The translations under genes and the position numbers were made by a program. The notes under the pieces were generated by a model. The model was not told the origin of the DNA. It ran no database searches and was given only the letters and a program-made list of their open reading frames with translations. Shown here in pieces: positions 22,375 to 34,775 of a stretch of DNA of 64,000 nucleotides (position 1 is its first letter; each line of letters starts with the position of its first letter). Source of the stretch: Gnetum montanum (taxonomy: Eukaryota; Streptophyta; Gnetopsida; Gnetales; Gnetaceae); the NCBI GenBank assembly GCA_015680685.1, contig MNCI01036144.1, positions 482,927 through 546,926 of the forward strand, written 5' to 3'.

Positions 22375-23498
22375 TGTTCTATAGTGCTTGAAAAATTTGA
22401 TGCTAAAGATTTGAGAAATTTCAATGTAGAATAGTTTTAACTTTACATTCATGAACCTTGAAAAAAGGATCTAAAGCACCCTGGATGGTCTTCTCAATCA
22501 CCTAAGGACTTAGAGGTTTATTACCAATTAATGTAAAAATGGGAAGATAATTGTAATGAAATTAACATAATGAAAATAAAGTGTGATATTTTAGAAGAAG
22601 GAAAATAATAAGATCATATTTAATAAAAAAAATTATTGCAACATTTTTATTAAATGCCAAAATGTTAAAAATAAGTTCAAAGAGGAGTACAGATCAAGGC
22701 TTCTAATAGCCTAAGAAATGATTTTTTTTCTTGATAAATCCGATGCAAACTAGTAGGTGTGTTCTATGCAAAGTTCTATATTGGTCTTCCAATTTGATCT
22801 ACAATGAACAACTACTTCTTCCAGGTACTTCTTGCATTACATTGAAACTCTCAAGTATGGTAAATGCACAAATGATCTAGAAGCCCTTGCAATGAAGCAA
22901 ATTCTTGTTTAAATAGGCTATGGATCCTAATTTTTTGTTGATTAATTCTACCATGATTGTGAACATATTTTTTATTAATTTTGCAACTATTTTGGATACT
23001 TTCTTATAGTGGATGAGCAATTTTAGGTAATTTCTTGTCCCCAGATGTTGCTCCCACATTTTGCTCAGCATATGGGCTTAAAGCTAAAATGCCACATGCT
23101 GTCTCTAGAGGTTGCCCAACATGTGAAGCTATAATGTTAGTGTATGATATGTAAATATCAAATTTTGCTACCTGCAAAGCATTTTCAAACTCCACAAGCT
23201 GGAATAAATGGAATTTGTAGCTTCTAGAGCATGTTTTGGCTAGAACAAGTTGGGATACAAGGCATTCATAGCCTATGAAGTATTTTTTATTCTCTACAAC
23301 CTAGGATGCATGAGATCTATATCGTGTGGATTATAGATCTCATTTTTACATTGAAAACTATTGTAAATTCCATCAATACAAGGCCATAATGCAAGATTTT
23401 TGGGAATAATAAGGTAATTCTATTTGCATTTATATATCCAACAAATTACAAAAATTTTAGCTATCAACTATAACATGAATTTTCTTTGGGGTGTTTCA
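22375..23498 (-). repeat. 3' LTR of Tat-type element Z1
   Basis: It begins TGTTCTATAGTGC and ends GTGTTTCA on the plus strand. It aligns with two other copies (26,301-27,503 and 44,337-45,590), best around AGCACCCTGGATGGTC and the right end AACATGAATTTTCTTTGGGG. Pol of the same element follows on its right on the minus strand, so this is the 3' LTR. Confidence 0.75.
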
Positions 23499-24605
23499 TT
23501 GATCCCTCTTTGTTGATGTTTTGAGGACTAATCCAAGAGACATTAACAAAGAATGTGAAATACTACCACAGGTTCATCATCAATGTTCCCTATCCACACT
23601 TGATTCTATAGCCATTGAACCATGCCAAGAAGTGCTTGTGATGGTGAAATAAGGTCATCATGGAATTTGATGAGTTTGAGAGGAGATAAAGGCTATCTTG
23701 ATTATCGAAGACTATTCATATGGGTTAACAAAGAATTTCAAATGTTGACATTATGATTACAGTACGGTAGTGACATGCTTGCTAATTGAAGTGATCTTCA
23801 TGCTTTATGCTTGGACTACTGGTTACTCAATAATGTGTTAGAGGAACCATCACTCGACACATAGGCTTCTTTGCTTGGATTCATTGATTTGACTTTAGGA
23901 TTTATTCTCATCTTGGCTTTCTTAGCATTTTTCTTTCTCATATTTCTTCTATTTTTTAGGGGGGTGAAGCCTTCATTGGGTTTCATTGACAAGGTCTTTT
24001 TTTTTTGTTCTCTCATTGAATGAGATGTACTAAATCCAACAAACTTGACAATGTCATGTGTGACAGTGGAATATGTCAAAGAAATGTTTACATGGCCACA
24101 ATGCATGAATGTCAAATATAGGTCTTCATTGTTATTAGGATAAGGAAGGCTATAATTGGGCTATGGGATTATGGCTCAAGGGAAATAATGGAACTGATGC
24201 GAGGCAAGTACTCTTACCATAGTTCAACAAGCTAACCAAATTTTATGCATTGAGGTCATGTGGTAACTCACTACTACAATGAGTTATAGCCTTGAAATAA
24301 ATTTAGACTTCATCTAGCAAGCACAACTCCAAGAGAAAAAGAAAACAAGTCAAAGAATACCTATTATTACAAGAGATTACATAAGGACACATGAGATAAT
24401 AAGAAGAATACATGCCACTATAGCTTACAATCGATACAACATGAGAAATATATATTTTGTCTCATATATTTATACAAAGTTTGTAGTATCTTGTTATGCC
24501 AAAAAAGAAAGAACCAGAGATTACATAGGATCACTTGTTATAGGCTACAAAGGTTATCAGTGTTCCTCATTTGTTCATACCTAAAAACAACAACAAAAAA
24601 GAACT
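23499..24605 (-). pseudogene. Z1 region between integrase and 3' LTR, with a small conserved frame
   Basis: On the minus strand the polypurine tract (AACAAAGAGGGATCAA, complement of about 23,499-23,514) adjoins the LTR. A 99-codon open stretch (23,816-24,115) contains STSHSMREQKKKTLSMKPNE and GFTPLK. Z2 repeats the MKPN-GFTP-(L/I)K core at about 36,120-36,160. The product is unknown; it may be a small extra ORF of this family or part of the 3' untranslated region. The block as a whole aligns with 35,652-36,790 of Z2. Confidence 0.5.
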
Positions 24606-25850
24606 ATAGAAAGACATGTTAACATTATACATAATAAGGTTTGAGATAGGAATGGTTGACAAGATTAGGTAATTCATTCCCATTCATATTTGCTAGTCTA
24701 AATGCCCCATTTTTGTAAGCTTTGATAACTAAAAGAGGTCTCTTCCAATTGGCCAAGAACTTGTCTGCATGTTCGTAAATAGACTTAAGGATAAGGTTTC
24801 CTTCCTTGACATTTCATCTATTTAGATTATGATGATGATGTTTCTTCTACCTCTCTTAATATCATTCAATATGAGCTAGTGTTTGTATTTTTTGCTCCTC
24901 CACAAAATTGAGGTCAATAGTACACACATCCTTATTCTACTCATCTTTGATAAAGTCAATTATAGTGATCCTTAAGGATGTTACCTGCAATTCAATAGGT
25001 AAAACAACTTTAGATTTGTAAATAAGATTATACGAGATGACATTGGTCATCGTTCGAAAGCTTTTTCTATTTGCCCAAAGTGCATGAACAAGTCACTCAT
25101 GCCACTTGTGTATGCTATTGTTCAACATCTATTTAAGTAGGCTTATGATCACTTTATTTCTAACTTTGGCTTAAGGATAATATGGCGAAAATAAGGAATG
25201 TTTCATGCTTAATTGTTCACAAAAGGCTTGTGTTTCTTAACTACTAAATTATGGTCCACTGTCTATGACTATAGTCAAGGGTATGCCAAAATGGAATACT
25301 ATGTTTTCTAATATCAATTTACAGATTTTCTAGTATATTTTTTTCCTTAGAGGAATAGCCTGAATCCACTTTGTAAAATATTTAGTTGTGGTGATGATGA
25401 AGCTATGCCTTGTGGAATACTTAGGCATTATAGGTCCAATAATATCTACTCCCCATCATTGAAATGGCCATGTGATCTAAGTGGTATGTAACTCAGATGG
25501 TGGCACATGTATTAATTTGCTATGTCATTGATAGGTATCACAAGTTTTAACCTTCTATAGGTAGTCTCTTTTCATATAGGACCAATAGTATCGTAATCAT
25601 CTAATCTTTGTAGTCATGGCTCTAGGTCCTATATGTGCTTCACATACACCTTTGTGGATCCACTCAAGGATTGTGTAGACTTCAATTTTTCCAAAGCATA
25701 CCAATAATATACCATCATAGGACCTTTGACGTAACATGTTATCAACCACTATGACATATTCTTTTGATCTTTTACATACAATGTCTTTTTGAGAACCATT
25801 TAGATTTTGTTGAGATTCACAATGCATCTGATAAAACTTGATATCATCAT
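24606..25850 (-). pseudogene. Integrase of Z1 (Tat type)
   Basis: Minus-strand frames give SYDGILLVCFGKIEVYTILE and EWIHKGVCEAHIGPRAMTTK (about 25,600-25,720, the HHCC region), WPFQ.WGVDIIGPIMPKYST (core start, first Asp kept, about 25,410-25,470), FGIPLTIVIDSGP (second Asp kept, about 25,270) and a C-terminal end reading KRPLLVIKAYKNGAFRLANM, NGNELPNLVNHSYLKPYYV (about 24,640-24,740). The GAFRLANMNGNELP...KPYYV ending is the usual end of Tat pol. Several stops and frameshifts are present. Confidence 0.85.
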
Positions 25851-25974
25851 ATCACTATTTTTGAGGAACATAGTCAATAATAGCTATCTAGATTCCTTCA
25901 GTGTTCTATGTGATAGGAAGAACATTGTTCTCTATCAAGAAAGGTAACTTGCTAAACACATCTATCATCACACT

Positions 25975-26300
25975 TAGGGCCAAGGTTGCAATGGCATCAA
26001 CTAAGGTGTTCTCGGTTTAGGGTATGTGCTAGATGTCAACATCCATAAATTGATGCATGAGTTTCTTAGCTAGGTTATAATAAGGTTGTAAAGTTTAGCT
26101 GTATATGCATAAACCTTAGTTACCTAGTTAAACACAAGTTGCAAACCATCTTTTATCATTAAACATTTGAATCCTTGGTTAAGAGCTACCATCATCCCTC
26201 TAATAAATCCCTCATATTTTGCTACATTATTGGTGCATGAAAATTAAAATTGATAGGTGAAAGATTGAAACAAACTAAAGCGTTATGTCATGATGGTGAC
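25975..26300 (-). pseudogene. Second (archaeal-type) RNase H of Z1, C-terminal part
   Basis: The minus strand reads FSCTNNVAKYEGFIRGMMVA followed by LNQGFKCLMIKDGLQLVFN (about 26,115-26,250). This matches the ECTNNVAEYEALL..L..A...G....V.GDSQLVVNQ pattern of the additional RNase H found in Tat elements. It is cut at 26,300, where the 3' LTR of Z2 begins. The N-terminal part continues at 45,591. Confidence 0.75.
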
Positions 26301-27503
26301 TGTTATAGCACCTGAAAATTTTAATTGTTGGAAAACTGAAAATAGCACCCTAGATGGTTCTATCAATCACCTAGGGACTTAGAAATTTTAAATGGTACAA
26401 AAAAATTAAATGAAAAATGCATATCTAATCTAAGAAAAAGCACAAAATTTAAACTTGGAATAAACTTACATAGACGAATGAACTACTAATTTTTATTAAA
26501 ACAATAAAAATATTACAAGAGTAAAGTTTTAAGATATACAACTATGTGTGCCTATATGCACAAGGAGTTGCCTAAATGGTGCTTGTAGTTTGGTAAAATT
26601 GACAAGTTATGTTCTATAGTCGGTTGCATGATCTGGATGCTTCCAAGCTTCAACATCCAAAAACTCCTTGTTGGGTCTTAGATGTCAATTTTCTATGCTG
26701 ATTGTAAAAAATGGTAAAACAATGCTTGACATTTTGCTATTGGGAAATGCACTGAGAGTCTCTAATGCTCAATCAATTTCCAATTTGTGAAAAAGTTCAT
26801 TCAAAGTGTTGGATTCTTGTTTAAATAGGTTTCTAGTGTTTAATTTTTTGCTACAAATTTTTTGCTACAAATTTTTTGCTATGATTGTTGATAAATTGAA
26901 ATCATGTGCAAGTGTATCAAGCTATAATTTCCAGTGTAGTTGACCATTTATGGCAAGTTTGGATACACCAAAGTCATTAAAACCCATCCTCATACTAAAA
27001 ATAGTAAACAGAATATTATGACTACACTAGCTTCACCTCAACTACACTGGCCTATGTGAATACTATTGAGAATTGTTGTGACTACACTGGCCATTGTTGG
27101 AAAAGTGTAAAACCCAACAACTCCAACATTGGCCTTGCAACATCCACATTGGGTTTTGTGGAAACTACACTAGAAGTTGCTAAAAAATAAAAACCCAACA
27201 CCATCTATGCTAGGGGTAGGTGGTTCTAGCATAGTTGAGCCTATACTCCACCAAAAACCATGAAAATGACAAATTTGGTAATTCCCAAGGCATTTTTAGC
27301 CTTTCCAAGCCCAAATATAGACATGAGTTTAACTTTTTCCACTTGAGAAGTAAGACTACAACCACTTATGAGGCATTTTCAGCCCCAAAAGTTCAAGTAT
27401 GCAAGATTGTAGCTCATGGGCTACAAGTCCCACATTTACAATAAGATCTTACCTTAGGCTTAATGGTGAAGGCTGCAACATGAAGTTTCTCGGTGGTGTT
27501 TTA
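26301..27503 (-). repeat. 3' LTR of Z2
   Basis: It starts TGTTATAGCACC (plus strand) and ends GTGTTTTA, homologous to the ends of the Z1 LTR. The middle contains repeated ACTACACTGGCC/ACTACACTAG words (about 27,020-27,170), also present in the 5' LTR of Z2. Confidence 0.75.
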
Positions 27504-27512
27504 TTGGCCCCT
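27504..27512 (-). other. Polypurine tract of Z2, split by element B
   Basis: The plus-strand TTGGCCCCT here plus CTTTTTTGATG from 35,652 reads on the minus strand as CATCAAAAAAGAGGGGCCAA next to the LTR. B is inserted within it. Confidence 0.6.
27508..27512 (+). repeat. Target-site duplication of B, left
   Basis: CCCCT, identical to 35,647-35,651. Confidence 0.9.
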
Positions 27513-28384
27513 TGATGAGTCATGAATTTGTTGGCTGCGATATTGCACCCATGATATCATGTATGCAATATCACAGATGCGATCTCACAGCCTAGATGCG
27601 ATATCGTGTACATGATATCGTAGCCTACTTCCTCATCTATAAATAAGAAGTTGGCAGATTTAGTAGGGGCCTTTTTAGTTCTGAGAGTTATTAAGTTTAA
27701 GTTTTCAATAAGTTTTTAGTACATCAGTTTTCCCTTTCAACCCTTTTCTCCCAGTGCATGCCCGTAGTGTGGTGATTGTAATTGTACGACATCCTTATTC
27801 GAGTGTGACGTACTTGGACATGCACATGACCAACAATAAAGATCAAGATTACTTCATCATTTTAGCATCCACTTAGCTTATTTATTTATTTAATTTTTAT
27901 TTATTGCTTTCTTAGTTAATATCTCTCTACCCTTATCTCCTAGTAACGCAGAATGAGTACGACTTAATCACGAGCATTCAAGTGTGACTACTTGGTAGCC
28001 CAATAGCGTACCTAGGCCATGCGTTTGGCAATCCTTGTGGTAGTTGTGCACGGGGTCCAAGATGTGTATGGATGATTAAGGAACAGATGCTCATCACACT
28101 TAGGCTAGCTTAGATTCTCGCTCACCCTCTCTCTCCTAGCTTAGTTAATACTATTTCCCATCATACCTATGAGTAGCATTAGCGTAGGAACACATCATAC
28201 ACCTCACTTTGGACTAAACCATATGTGATAAAGATAATACTAGTCTAGGTGGGAAGACAATGAAATGTGATCTATGAATAACTATCTAGATACCATAACT
28301 AGTCTGTCTGTGGAGTTCGACTAGATCGTGCATGAAACACTCATATTCATATGGTTGAGTGTAGGGGTACTTCACCACTCATCA
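27513..28384 (+). repeat. 5' LTR of element B
   Basis: The LTR is 872 bp with TGATGAG...CTCATCA ends. TATAAATA lies at 27,638-27,645. It is followed directly by a tRNA-Asp-type primer site. Confidence 0.95.
27535..27645 (+). promoter_or_regulatory. LTR promoter of element B
   Basis: Clustered GATATC palindromes (for example GCGATATCGTGTACATGATA, about 27,599) precede TATAAATA. The copies are partly CpG-decayed relative to those of A. Confidence 0.6.
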
Positions 28385-28385
28385 T

Positions 28386-28405
28386 TGGCACCATTGCCAG
28401 GGATA
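28386..28405 (+). other. Primer-binding site of B (tRNA-Asp type)
   Basis: TGGCACCATTGCCAGGGATA matches the complement of the plant tRNA-Asp 3' end at 16 of 20 positions. Three of the four differences are G-to-A in CpG contexts. Confidence 0.85.
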
Positions 28406-28525
28406 GTGCTAGTTATCTAGATTAGTTATATCATACAAAGTCGCTTTATAGGAATTAATGATATATCCTTTAGGAAGAAATAATTATAAAAAGTCACATA
28501 CAAATTCACACACAATTTCACAACC

Positions 28526-29371
28526 ATGCCTCTCCTACAAGACTATGATAATGTCACATCTAGTGAGGCAATTCATTGGAAAACCAATGAATTATATGAC
28601 AATGAAGATTGGAGTACACAATTTGAGGTGGGGGTTTCTTATAAACATAAATGAAGGCAACATCATTCCAACGCACAAAATCATAACTTACTCCATGATG
28701 ATGAACCCTTGCTGGCCACCACAAATCTAACGTAAATACAAGAGGCTGTTCGAATCTCTTGTAGGCATCGTAAAGAGAGCTGCCAACCTAGGCTTTATTT
28801 AAACAACTTTTCCAATTTCTCAAGAGGCTATGAATTAGATTTGCAAAAACATTTACAAGCCTTCTATGATGCTTGTGCATGGAACAACATTGATAACAGT
28901 TGGAAAAAACTTAAGCTCTTTCCTATGACACTCATTGGCTAAGAAAAAGTATGGTATAGATTGTTAAAACAAAATTCCATACGACATTGGCCAACAATGG
29001 TAGAACTCTTTAACGAAAGATATCAAACCTATGCAAGAGTGTCATCCTTGAGGAAAAGAATCCAAGAGTGGAAACAAGCATAACATGAACCCTTGGACAT
29101 GGCCTTAGAAAGATATTATGCATTGTTAAACAACTGTCTAGGCCATGACTTCTCTGAGGAAAGGCTAATGTACCATATCATTGATGGGCTTCGTGATGCA
29201 ACAAGAGAAATCCTAGGGATGTATGCCCAAGGTCAACTATATGAACTACAAACCCATCAATTCCAAGAGCTTATTATGCAGGTAGCAAAAGAAGAAGGAG
29301 AAATGGCTAGATGGGAGAGTGTTGAAAAACATCAACAGGACCAAAATCTCAACTTAAACAAAGGTCCATGA
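28526..29371 (+). pseudogene. gag: gag of element B, one frame with stops
   Basis: A single frame runs from ATG 28,526 (MPLLQDYDNVTSSEAIHWKT) to TGA 29,369-29,371 with a handful of stops, all single-base changes. The core reads LQKHLQAFYDACAWNNIDNS (about 28,846), then KKLKLFPMTL, VWYRLLKQNSIRHWPTMVEL and FNERYQTYARVSSLRK. The open 29,093-29,371 part has ERYYALLNNCLGHDFSEERL and ELIMQVAKEEGEMARWE. This is the Retrotrans_gag fold. As pol is missing, B would have depended on proteins of related elements. Confidence 0.85.
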
Positions 29372-29379
29372 TCATAAAA

Positions 29380-30512
29380 AGGAGAAATCAACCTATCTCA
29401 AGGAGGAAGAACCATCTTTGCCAGTACAACAATCATTAGAGGAAGTCGAGGCAAAGATCAAAAAGATGTTGGAATGGATGCATAAAAAGTGTGGAGAGTA
29501 TATTGATATTATTGGAGATAGAGTTTTGACAACCTGAGAAGCAAGACAAAGTATCATTAGACAATTAGAAGGAAGGGATGAGGAAGATAAGGGCTCAACT
29601 ACCAATGATACATATGAATGCAACCTTTTCCTGTACGACCACCCCAAGGGCCAATGCCCAATCTTGTTACATTTATATGAGCATTGGAGAAGCATGTTAC
29701 ACCCAGAGTTCATACAGAGATACTGTGTTCGATCACAATGGCAACAATCCCAGTCATGGGGGAAACCATCCCTAAACTGGAGATACCCTTTGGATCATCT
29801 GAATCTAAATGCTTATCTAGTCCAACGTCCTATTTCCCCAACTAGGTCAACATACTCTATCTCACTGCATTATCATTCTCCTCAATAATATCAGCCCATG
29901 TCTTCAACACAACCACCGCTTTGTGTACCTTACACTTCTCCTAAATTTCAACATTCTCATCCTTTCCCTCCTTCTACATTGTTGCCAACTATTCCTAAAG
30001 TGTCTACACCACAACAACAACCCATGAATGTTACTTGTGCTACTATTGACAATAGTAGTGAGAGACCTCATCGACATCGAAAGCGCTCCTTCTTTAGACA
30101 TGACCATAGGAATGGACAACACAGTTCCAAGGCCACTACATTTTCCAACTTAGCACAAGTCCAACACTATGGAGCACCCTTCTCATCGAACCCAATGCCT
30201 CGTGTCACTTCATCAGGGCCACCAATTAACACTCCAACAACCATATGGCCTAATGAATACAACCATGGAGGACGACATTCCAAAACTTGCATGCCATCTT
30301 ACAGTCTCAAGTATCATAGTGGGTCAACTCTTTATCAAGGAATCACATCTTATAAATTGCCCCACTACACTTACTATAATCAAGTGTGTGAACCCCAATG
30401 GGGTAAGTATGACCAAGTTTCAATATTTCCAACATGCAAGGATCCTCATCTTTCATTTATTAGTCCTCGACATGCTCAACCATTTAGTTATGGGGGATAT
30501 GCCCCATCCTAA
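29380..30512 (+). pseudogene. Gag C-terminal Pro/Ser/His-rich region of element B
   Basis: After the capsid part the frames shift. The longest open piece (29,898-30,512, 204 codons) begins MSSTQPPLCVPYTSPKFQHS and is rich in Pro, Ser, His and Tyr, ending FSYGGYAPS. It corresponds in position and composition to 10,640-11,290 of C. No zinc knuckle or protease motif is seen. Its openness over 204 codons is notable next to the decayed capsid part. Confidence 0.5.
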
Positions 30513-31890
30513 TAACAAGCATGGTTAATAAATATTTTTCATTTTCTTTAATTTTACATTTTTTTTTGTTTTCTAGTTTTTCATTTTTCAATTTCTTGTT
30601 TTATCTTTTTGTCTTTTTATCTTTTTTCTCCTTTTATAAGTAATCTTATCTTTGAATAAAACACTCATGTGGCTCATTGGTTGATGTGTGTTCTATGTTA
30701 TCGAGTCTTGAGTGATCAATTATTTGGATAGTGAGCCCATTACACCCACTCATCCATTCTACAAATAAGAGGTTCTGTTAACGGGTAGAATGATATTCTT
30801 GACATTCTTAAAACTTAAAATTAATTTTGTGTTCATTGTACCCAGAATGAAGAAGAATGGATCAAGAGGGAATGATTAGGGTGTGACATCAAGGGGACTT
30901 GCTAGTTCTCTTTGGTGACGTCTATGGGAGTTATCACGCAACATGGTTGTACTAAGATCCTTTTAGATCTAACACAAAATGGGAGTAAGAGTAATCAAAA
31001 GGCACTCAAAAAACCAATGTTGTTCTAGGGGGTTCCATTGGAAAGACATGCACCCATGCCTGAAGGTTGGTGGCTTCTTTGGATCCAGCAATCCAAAAAA
31101 AAAAAAAACAACAACAAAGAAAGTGCCACAAAGCAAAAATCACTCCTCCCCTGAAAAAAATGTCAAGTGATCGTATGCCTTGTTGTTATGGTACTCTCAT
31201 AGTTGCTCATCATGAGATGAAAAAATGTGGTGTTACTGATAAGAGGAATGGACTTGGTCTTGATCTTGGAATGACGGGTTAATGACACGTTAATCATGCT
31301 TTACACGTAGGATTCATTGTGCCTTAGGTCAGTTACCTCATGTCCCAATATCTACAATCCCTTCTATACCTCGTCTCATCTCACTATTCATGGAGTTGTG
31401 ACTCATGCCTTGTGTAGCGTAGAATTTCGACCTCATTCCAATGATACTTACATGTGTGTGTTTTGTGAAACCAGTGTAGCTTACATTTAACCCTTCTAGT
31501 GCCTATGGACATTTTCAACAGTGGTTACACAAGGGCATTATAGGTTGGAACCTACTTTGGGGAGGATCCACTTGCATATTTTTTTGTAATTTGCACTCAT
31601 AACATATCTTCCATACACCATCTATTACCCTCAACATATTTTCAATGATATTTTTTCCCTTATTACTATCCCTTTGATTCGAATGTTCCTATGAACCATC
31701 ACATAGCCTTTTTCTCTTCCTTACCACCCGAGGTCCTTATTGGTCAATTCCATGCCATCATAATTATTCGTGCCTTCAAAACTAGTTGAATTACCATAGA
31801 ACCCTTTAACACTCATCCACATGTCCTTAGTTTACATCATCCACTTCAGAAAAATCTTTAAAAATTTGGTATATTCTATAGTGCCTTAAC
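30513..31890 (+). other. 3' untranslated region of element B
   Basis: A T-rich stretch (30,530-30,650) is followed by the conserved blocks seen in C and D: GGAAAGACATGCACCCATGC (31,040), CATCTCACTATTCAT (about 31,376) and GGTTGGAACC with GGGGAGGATCCACTTGCATA (about 31,541-31,580). A-rich run AAAAAAAAAAAA at about 31,096. No coding evidence. Confidence 0.6.
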
Positions 31891-31894
31891 ATTG

Positions 31895-31960
31895 ATAGGC
31901 CATGATATCGAGTCTGCAATATCACGTACATGATATTGCGTCACAAAAATATATATATAC
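31895..31960 (+). promoter_or_regulatory. Putative internal promoter of element B
   Basis: CATGATATCGAG, CAATATCACGTACATGATAT and TTGCGTCA precede ATATATATAC (about 31,950). It corresponds in position to 667-764 of A. Confidence 0.5.
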
Positions 31961-32209
31961 GCCACCCCCTATGCTACTTAACATCATTTTCAACTATTCA
32001 CGTGGGGGAGTTTTTCAAATTTCTCTCTACGACTTACGATTGTGCATCCCTTACTTTCATACCTATATCTTGCTCGCTGGTCCTCTGGTTTTCATTCCGT
32101 TTGAACATACTTGAACCCAGAGTGTTCAGCTTAGTCATGGGGGAGGGGCACATGCCGAATAGCGCATAAGTTTTTTGGAATTTGTCATCGCCGAAGGACA
32201 TTATCAAGG

Positions 32210-32412
32210 GTAATTAGTTATAACATTAAGGATAAATGTGCCAAAAATAATTTCATCTCCTTAGTTATACCAGGAAACTAGATTTGGAAACCACCCAAGC
32301 AAAGAGGATTAAATATTATAATCTTTTAGGAAACATCACATGGAGATAAAAAAAATTCATTAAGGCAAGAAATAAGGTATAACCTAACTTTGGTAACAAC
32401 CTTACTAACGAT
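32210..32412 (+). other. Leader intron of the extra ORF in B, 3' end lost in the gap
   Basis: Donor AAGG|GTAATTA at 32,210. Branch-point word TACTAAC at about 32,403-32,409, just before the N run. The acceptor lies in the gap. Confidence 0.5.
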
Positions 32413-32647
32413 NNNNNNNNNNNNNNNNNNNNNNNNNNNNNNNNNNNNNNNNNNNNNNNNNNNNNNNNNNNNNNNNNNNNNNNNNNNNNNNNNNNNNNNN
32501 NNNNNNNNNNNNNNNNNNNNNNNNNNNNNNNNNNNNNNNNNNNNNNNNNNNNNNNNNNNNNNNNNNNNNNNNNNNNNNNNNNNNNNNNNNNNNNNNNNNN
32601 NNNNNNNNNNNNNNNNNNNNNNNNNNNNNNNNNNNNNNNNNNNNNNN
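32413..32647. other. Assembly gap of 235 N
   Basis: Unknown sequence. It hides the start of the extra ORF of B. Confidence 1.
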
Positions 32648-34584
32648 ACTTAGGCAAAACATACTAATTTTGGCATAATAAAGAACAAGGCACCATGGTT
32701 AAAATTTGTGGTGTGATGGTTGATTTATCTATTTAGGCCATTTCAGAAGTATTAAACCTTCTGAATATAGGGCCAAAGGTTGCTCAATTATCTACTTGTT
32801 CAAACCTTGATGCGCGACGAGTTTGGTTGGAAAGGACGTATGGCAAGGAGGATAAGACGTTTGGAGAGTTGATGACAAAAGAGAGGATCTATTTCAAAAT
32901 AGGGACTTATCACCTCTTCCCCAAAAAGGACTTAAAAATAATTTCAACATATGTGGCAAGAGGATGTGCATTGTTGATGGGAAAGATTAATGCTAACCTA
33001 CCTCATCTAAATTTTACGAAGATCCTGAGGCAGTTTGAAGAATGGAAAATAGGGAAGCTTGCGTTGCCCTTTCCTTATCTTATCAAGAAGCTATGTTGAC
33101 ATGCTAGTATCAAAGGATACACCAATGTTGTCCTCTGAAAAGCCCAAAATGCTTCATATGTTGAATTGCTAAAGCCACCAACTGCAAGGAAAATCACTGG
33201 TGAGACACTGGGGCCAGAACAAGAAAAGGAACAAATGACAAGGCCAACTATAACTTAACTTGCAGGACCCAGCCAACTTCCAAGCACAGGACCTAGCCAA
33301 CAACAAGAAGCAGGGCCTAGCACAAGCTAGAAGGATCAACCACTGCCACCATCGCAAGATTACAGACCATCGATGAGCCATCTCAGGGCCATCGTTGAGA
33401 TGATTAGTTGGGGAAGTCGTGATGATGCAAATCTCTTCTGTGTCATCGAAGATGCTATATAGCCCATGGTTTTTTTGGATCATGTAAGGGGTGAAGTGTC
33501 CATCCATACAGAAGGAGGGGAGAGCACTTGGTCACAACAGATATCAGGGAACGCTGCATCCTTTCAAGTGAAATTAGAAACTGGTGAAGGGGCCACAGTG
33601 GTGGTCTTGCAGCACCAAGATGCAACGGGAGCTACAAAAGTGGTCACAGATCACATTAAAGAATCATTCAATGTACTTGTTGTGCCACCGGTAGAGAAGC
33701 AAAAGAATGTTCTCAAAGAACATTTTCAATAGTTGCGAGAACAACTCATCAGGGTCAACCAGGACATGAACCGTTTAGCCAGGGAAAATCGAACCCTCTC
33801 GATGAAGGAGGTACATGGCATCCATCAGAAGATGGCTATTGAAATAAGCACATGGTAGAGTGAGGCTAAATGACATAAAAAGCTAAAGGAGCACTTCTGG
33901 GACTAGGTGGGGATGTAGATCATTGAGAAGGAGATCCATATAGCCAAGGCCCACATCAATGCTCTCAGTGCTCAGCACACTGACTGGCAAGCCATATTGG
34001 ACACATACGCATTTTCCCACCAAGCGAAAGTTAAGAACTGGGACCTGCAAATCCAGGACCTTACAGAATACATGGAGTTGGCGAACCTGCGGTATGCCAA
34101 CCTTGCCATGTTAATAGTAGGGTACTCAAGAATAGAGCTTGAGCAACAGGTAGCCACCACCTATGTCAAATATAAAGTAGAATTTGTAGAACTCAAGAAA
34201 TTATCGCAAAAACTAGAGGGTGCAAATTTTGAACTCGAGGTGGTGAAAGCAAGCTACCAAGGGAAAAAATGTGTCGCAACAGACTTGGCTTAATGGCTTG
34301 TAGATTTTCAAGAATATAGAGAAAAAGCTAGAGCTTATGAGGAGGAACAGTAGGTGTTTGCGGCTTGGTATGTCAAGGCAAATAAAATGTTTCTGCAACT
34401 ACCCTGCCCATGGAAGGTGCCGACTCTATCAAACATTGGAACATCAACATGGATGGCACAGGATACCCAAACTGAAGAGGAGAAACTCTAGGCCATACTT
34501 CAATGCCATCAAATTCCAAGACTTGGAGCACAAGATAATGGAAAGGCATCCATGGAGGAGCCACCGCCACCAGGAACTACATGA
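32648..34584 (+). pseudogene. Extra 3' ORF of element B (start in gap), decayed
   Basis: One frame runs from the gap to TGA 34,582-34,584 with about ten stops and no clear frameshift. It contains ERIYFKIGTYHLFPKKDLKI (about 32,881), STYVARGCALLMGKINANLP (about 32,944), LPFPYLIKKLC (about 33,065), the SMSHLRAIVEM linker (about 33,373), then coiled-coil-like sequence, VATTYVKYKVEFVELKKLSQ (about 34,150), and the ending MEEPPPPGTT. Compared with A it lacks about 165 residues of coiled coil, deleted in frame between VVPP and VEKQKNV (about 33,690). The retained single frame argues that this ORF was coding until recently. Function unknown. Confidence 0.8.
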
Positions 34585-34761
34585 GTTCCATCAATTTTGT
34601 AGCTATAGGATTTTATTTTGCATTCTCTATGTTGTGTCTCAATTTTGTTCTGATTCCACACTGTGGCATGAACCCATTCTCACTAGTCAATAATCCCATA
34701 CCTATCCACTATGTAATCAATGGAGCTTGTTCCCACTTTAACTTGAGGATGAGTTTTCATT

Positions 34762-34775
34762 TAGTTGTGGGGGTA
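34762..34775 (+). other. Polypurine tract of B
   Basis: TAGTTGTGGGGGTA directly before the 3' LTR. Confidence 0.75.

Noticed and set aside
32316-32662. Open frames running through the N block
   Set aside because: They are produced by translating unknown bases and carry no information.
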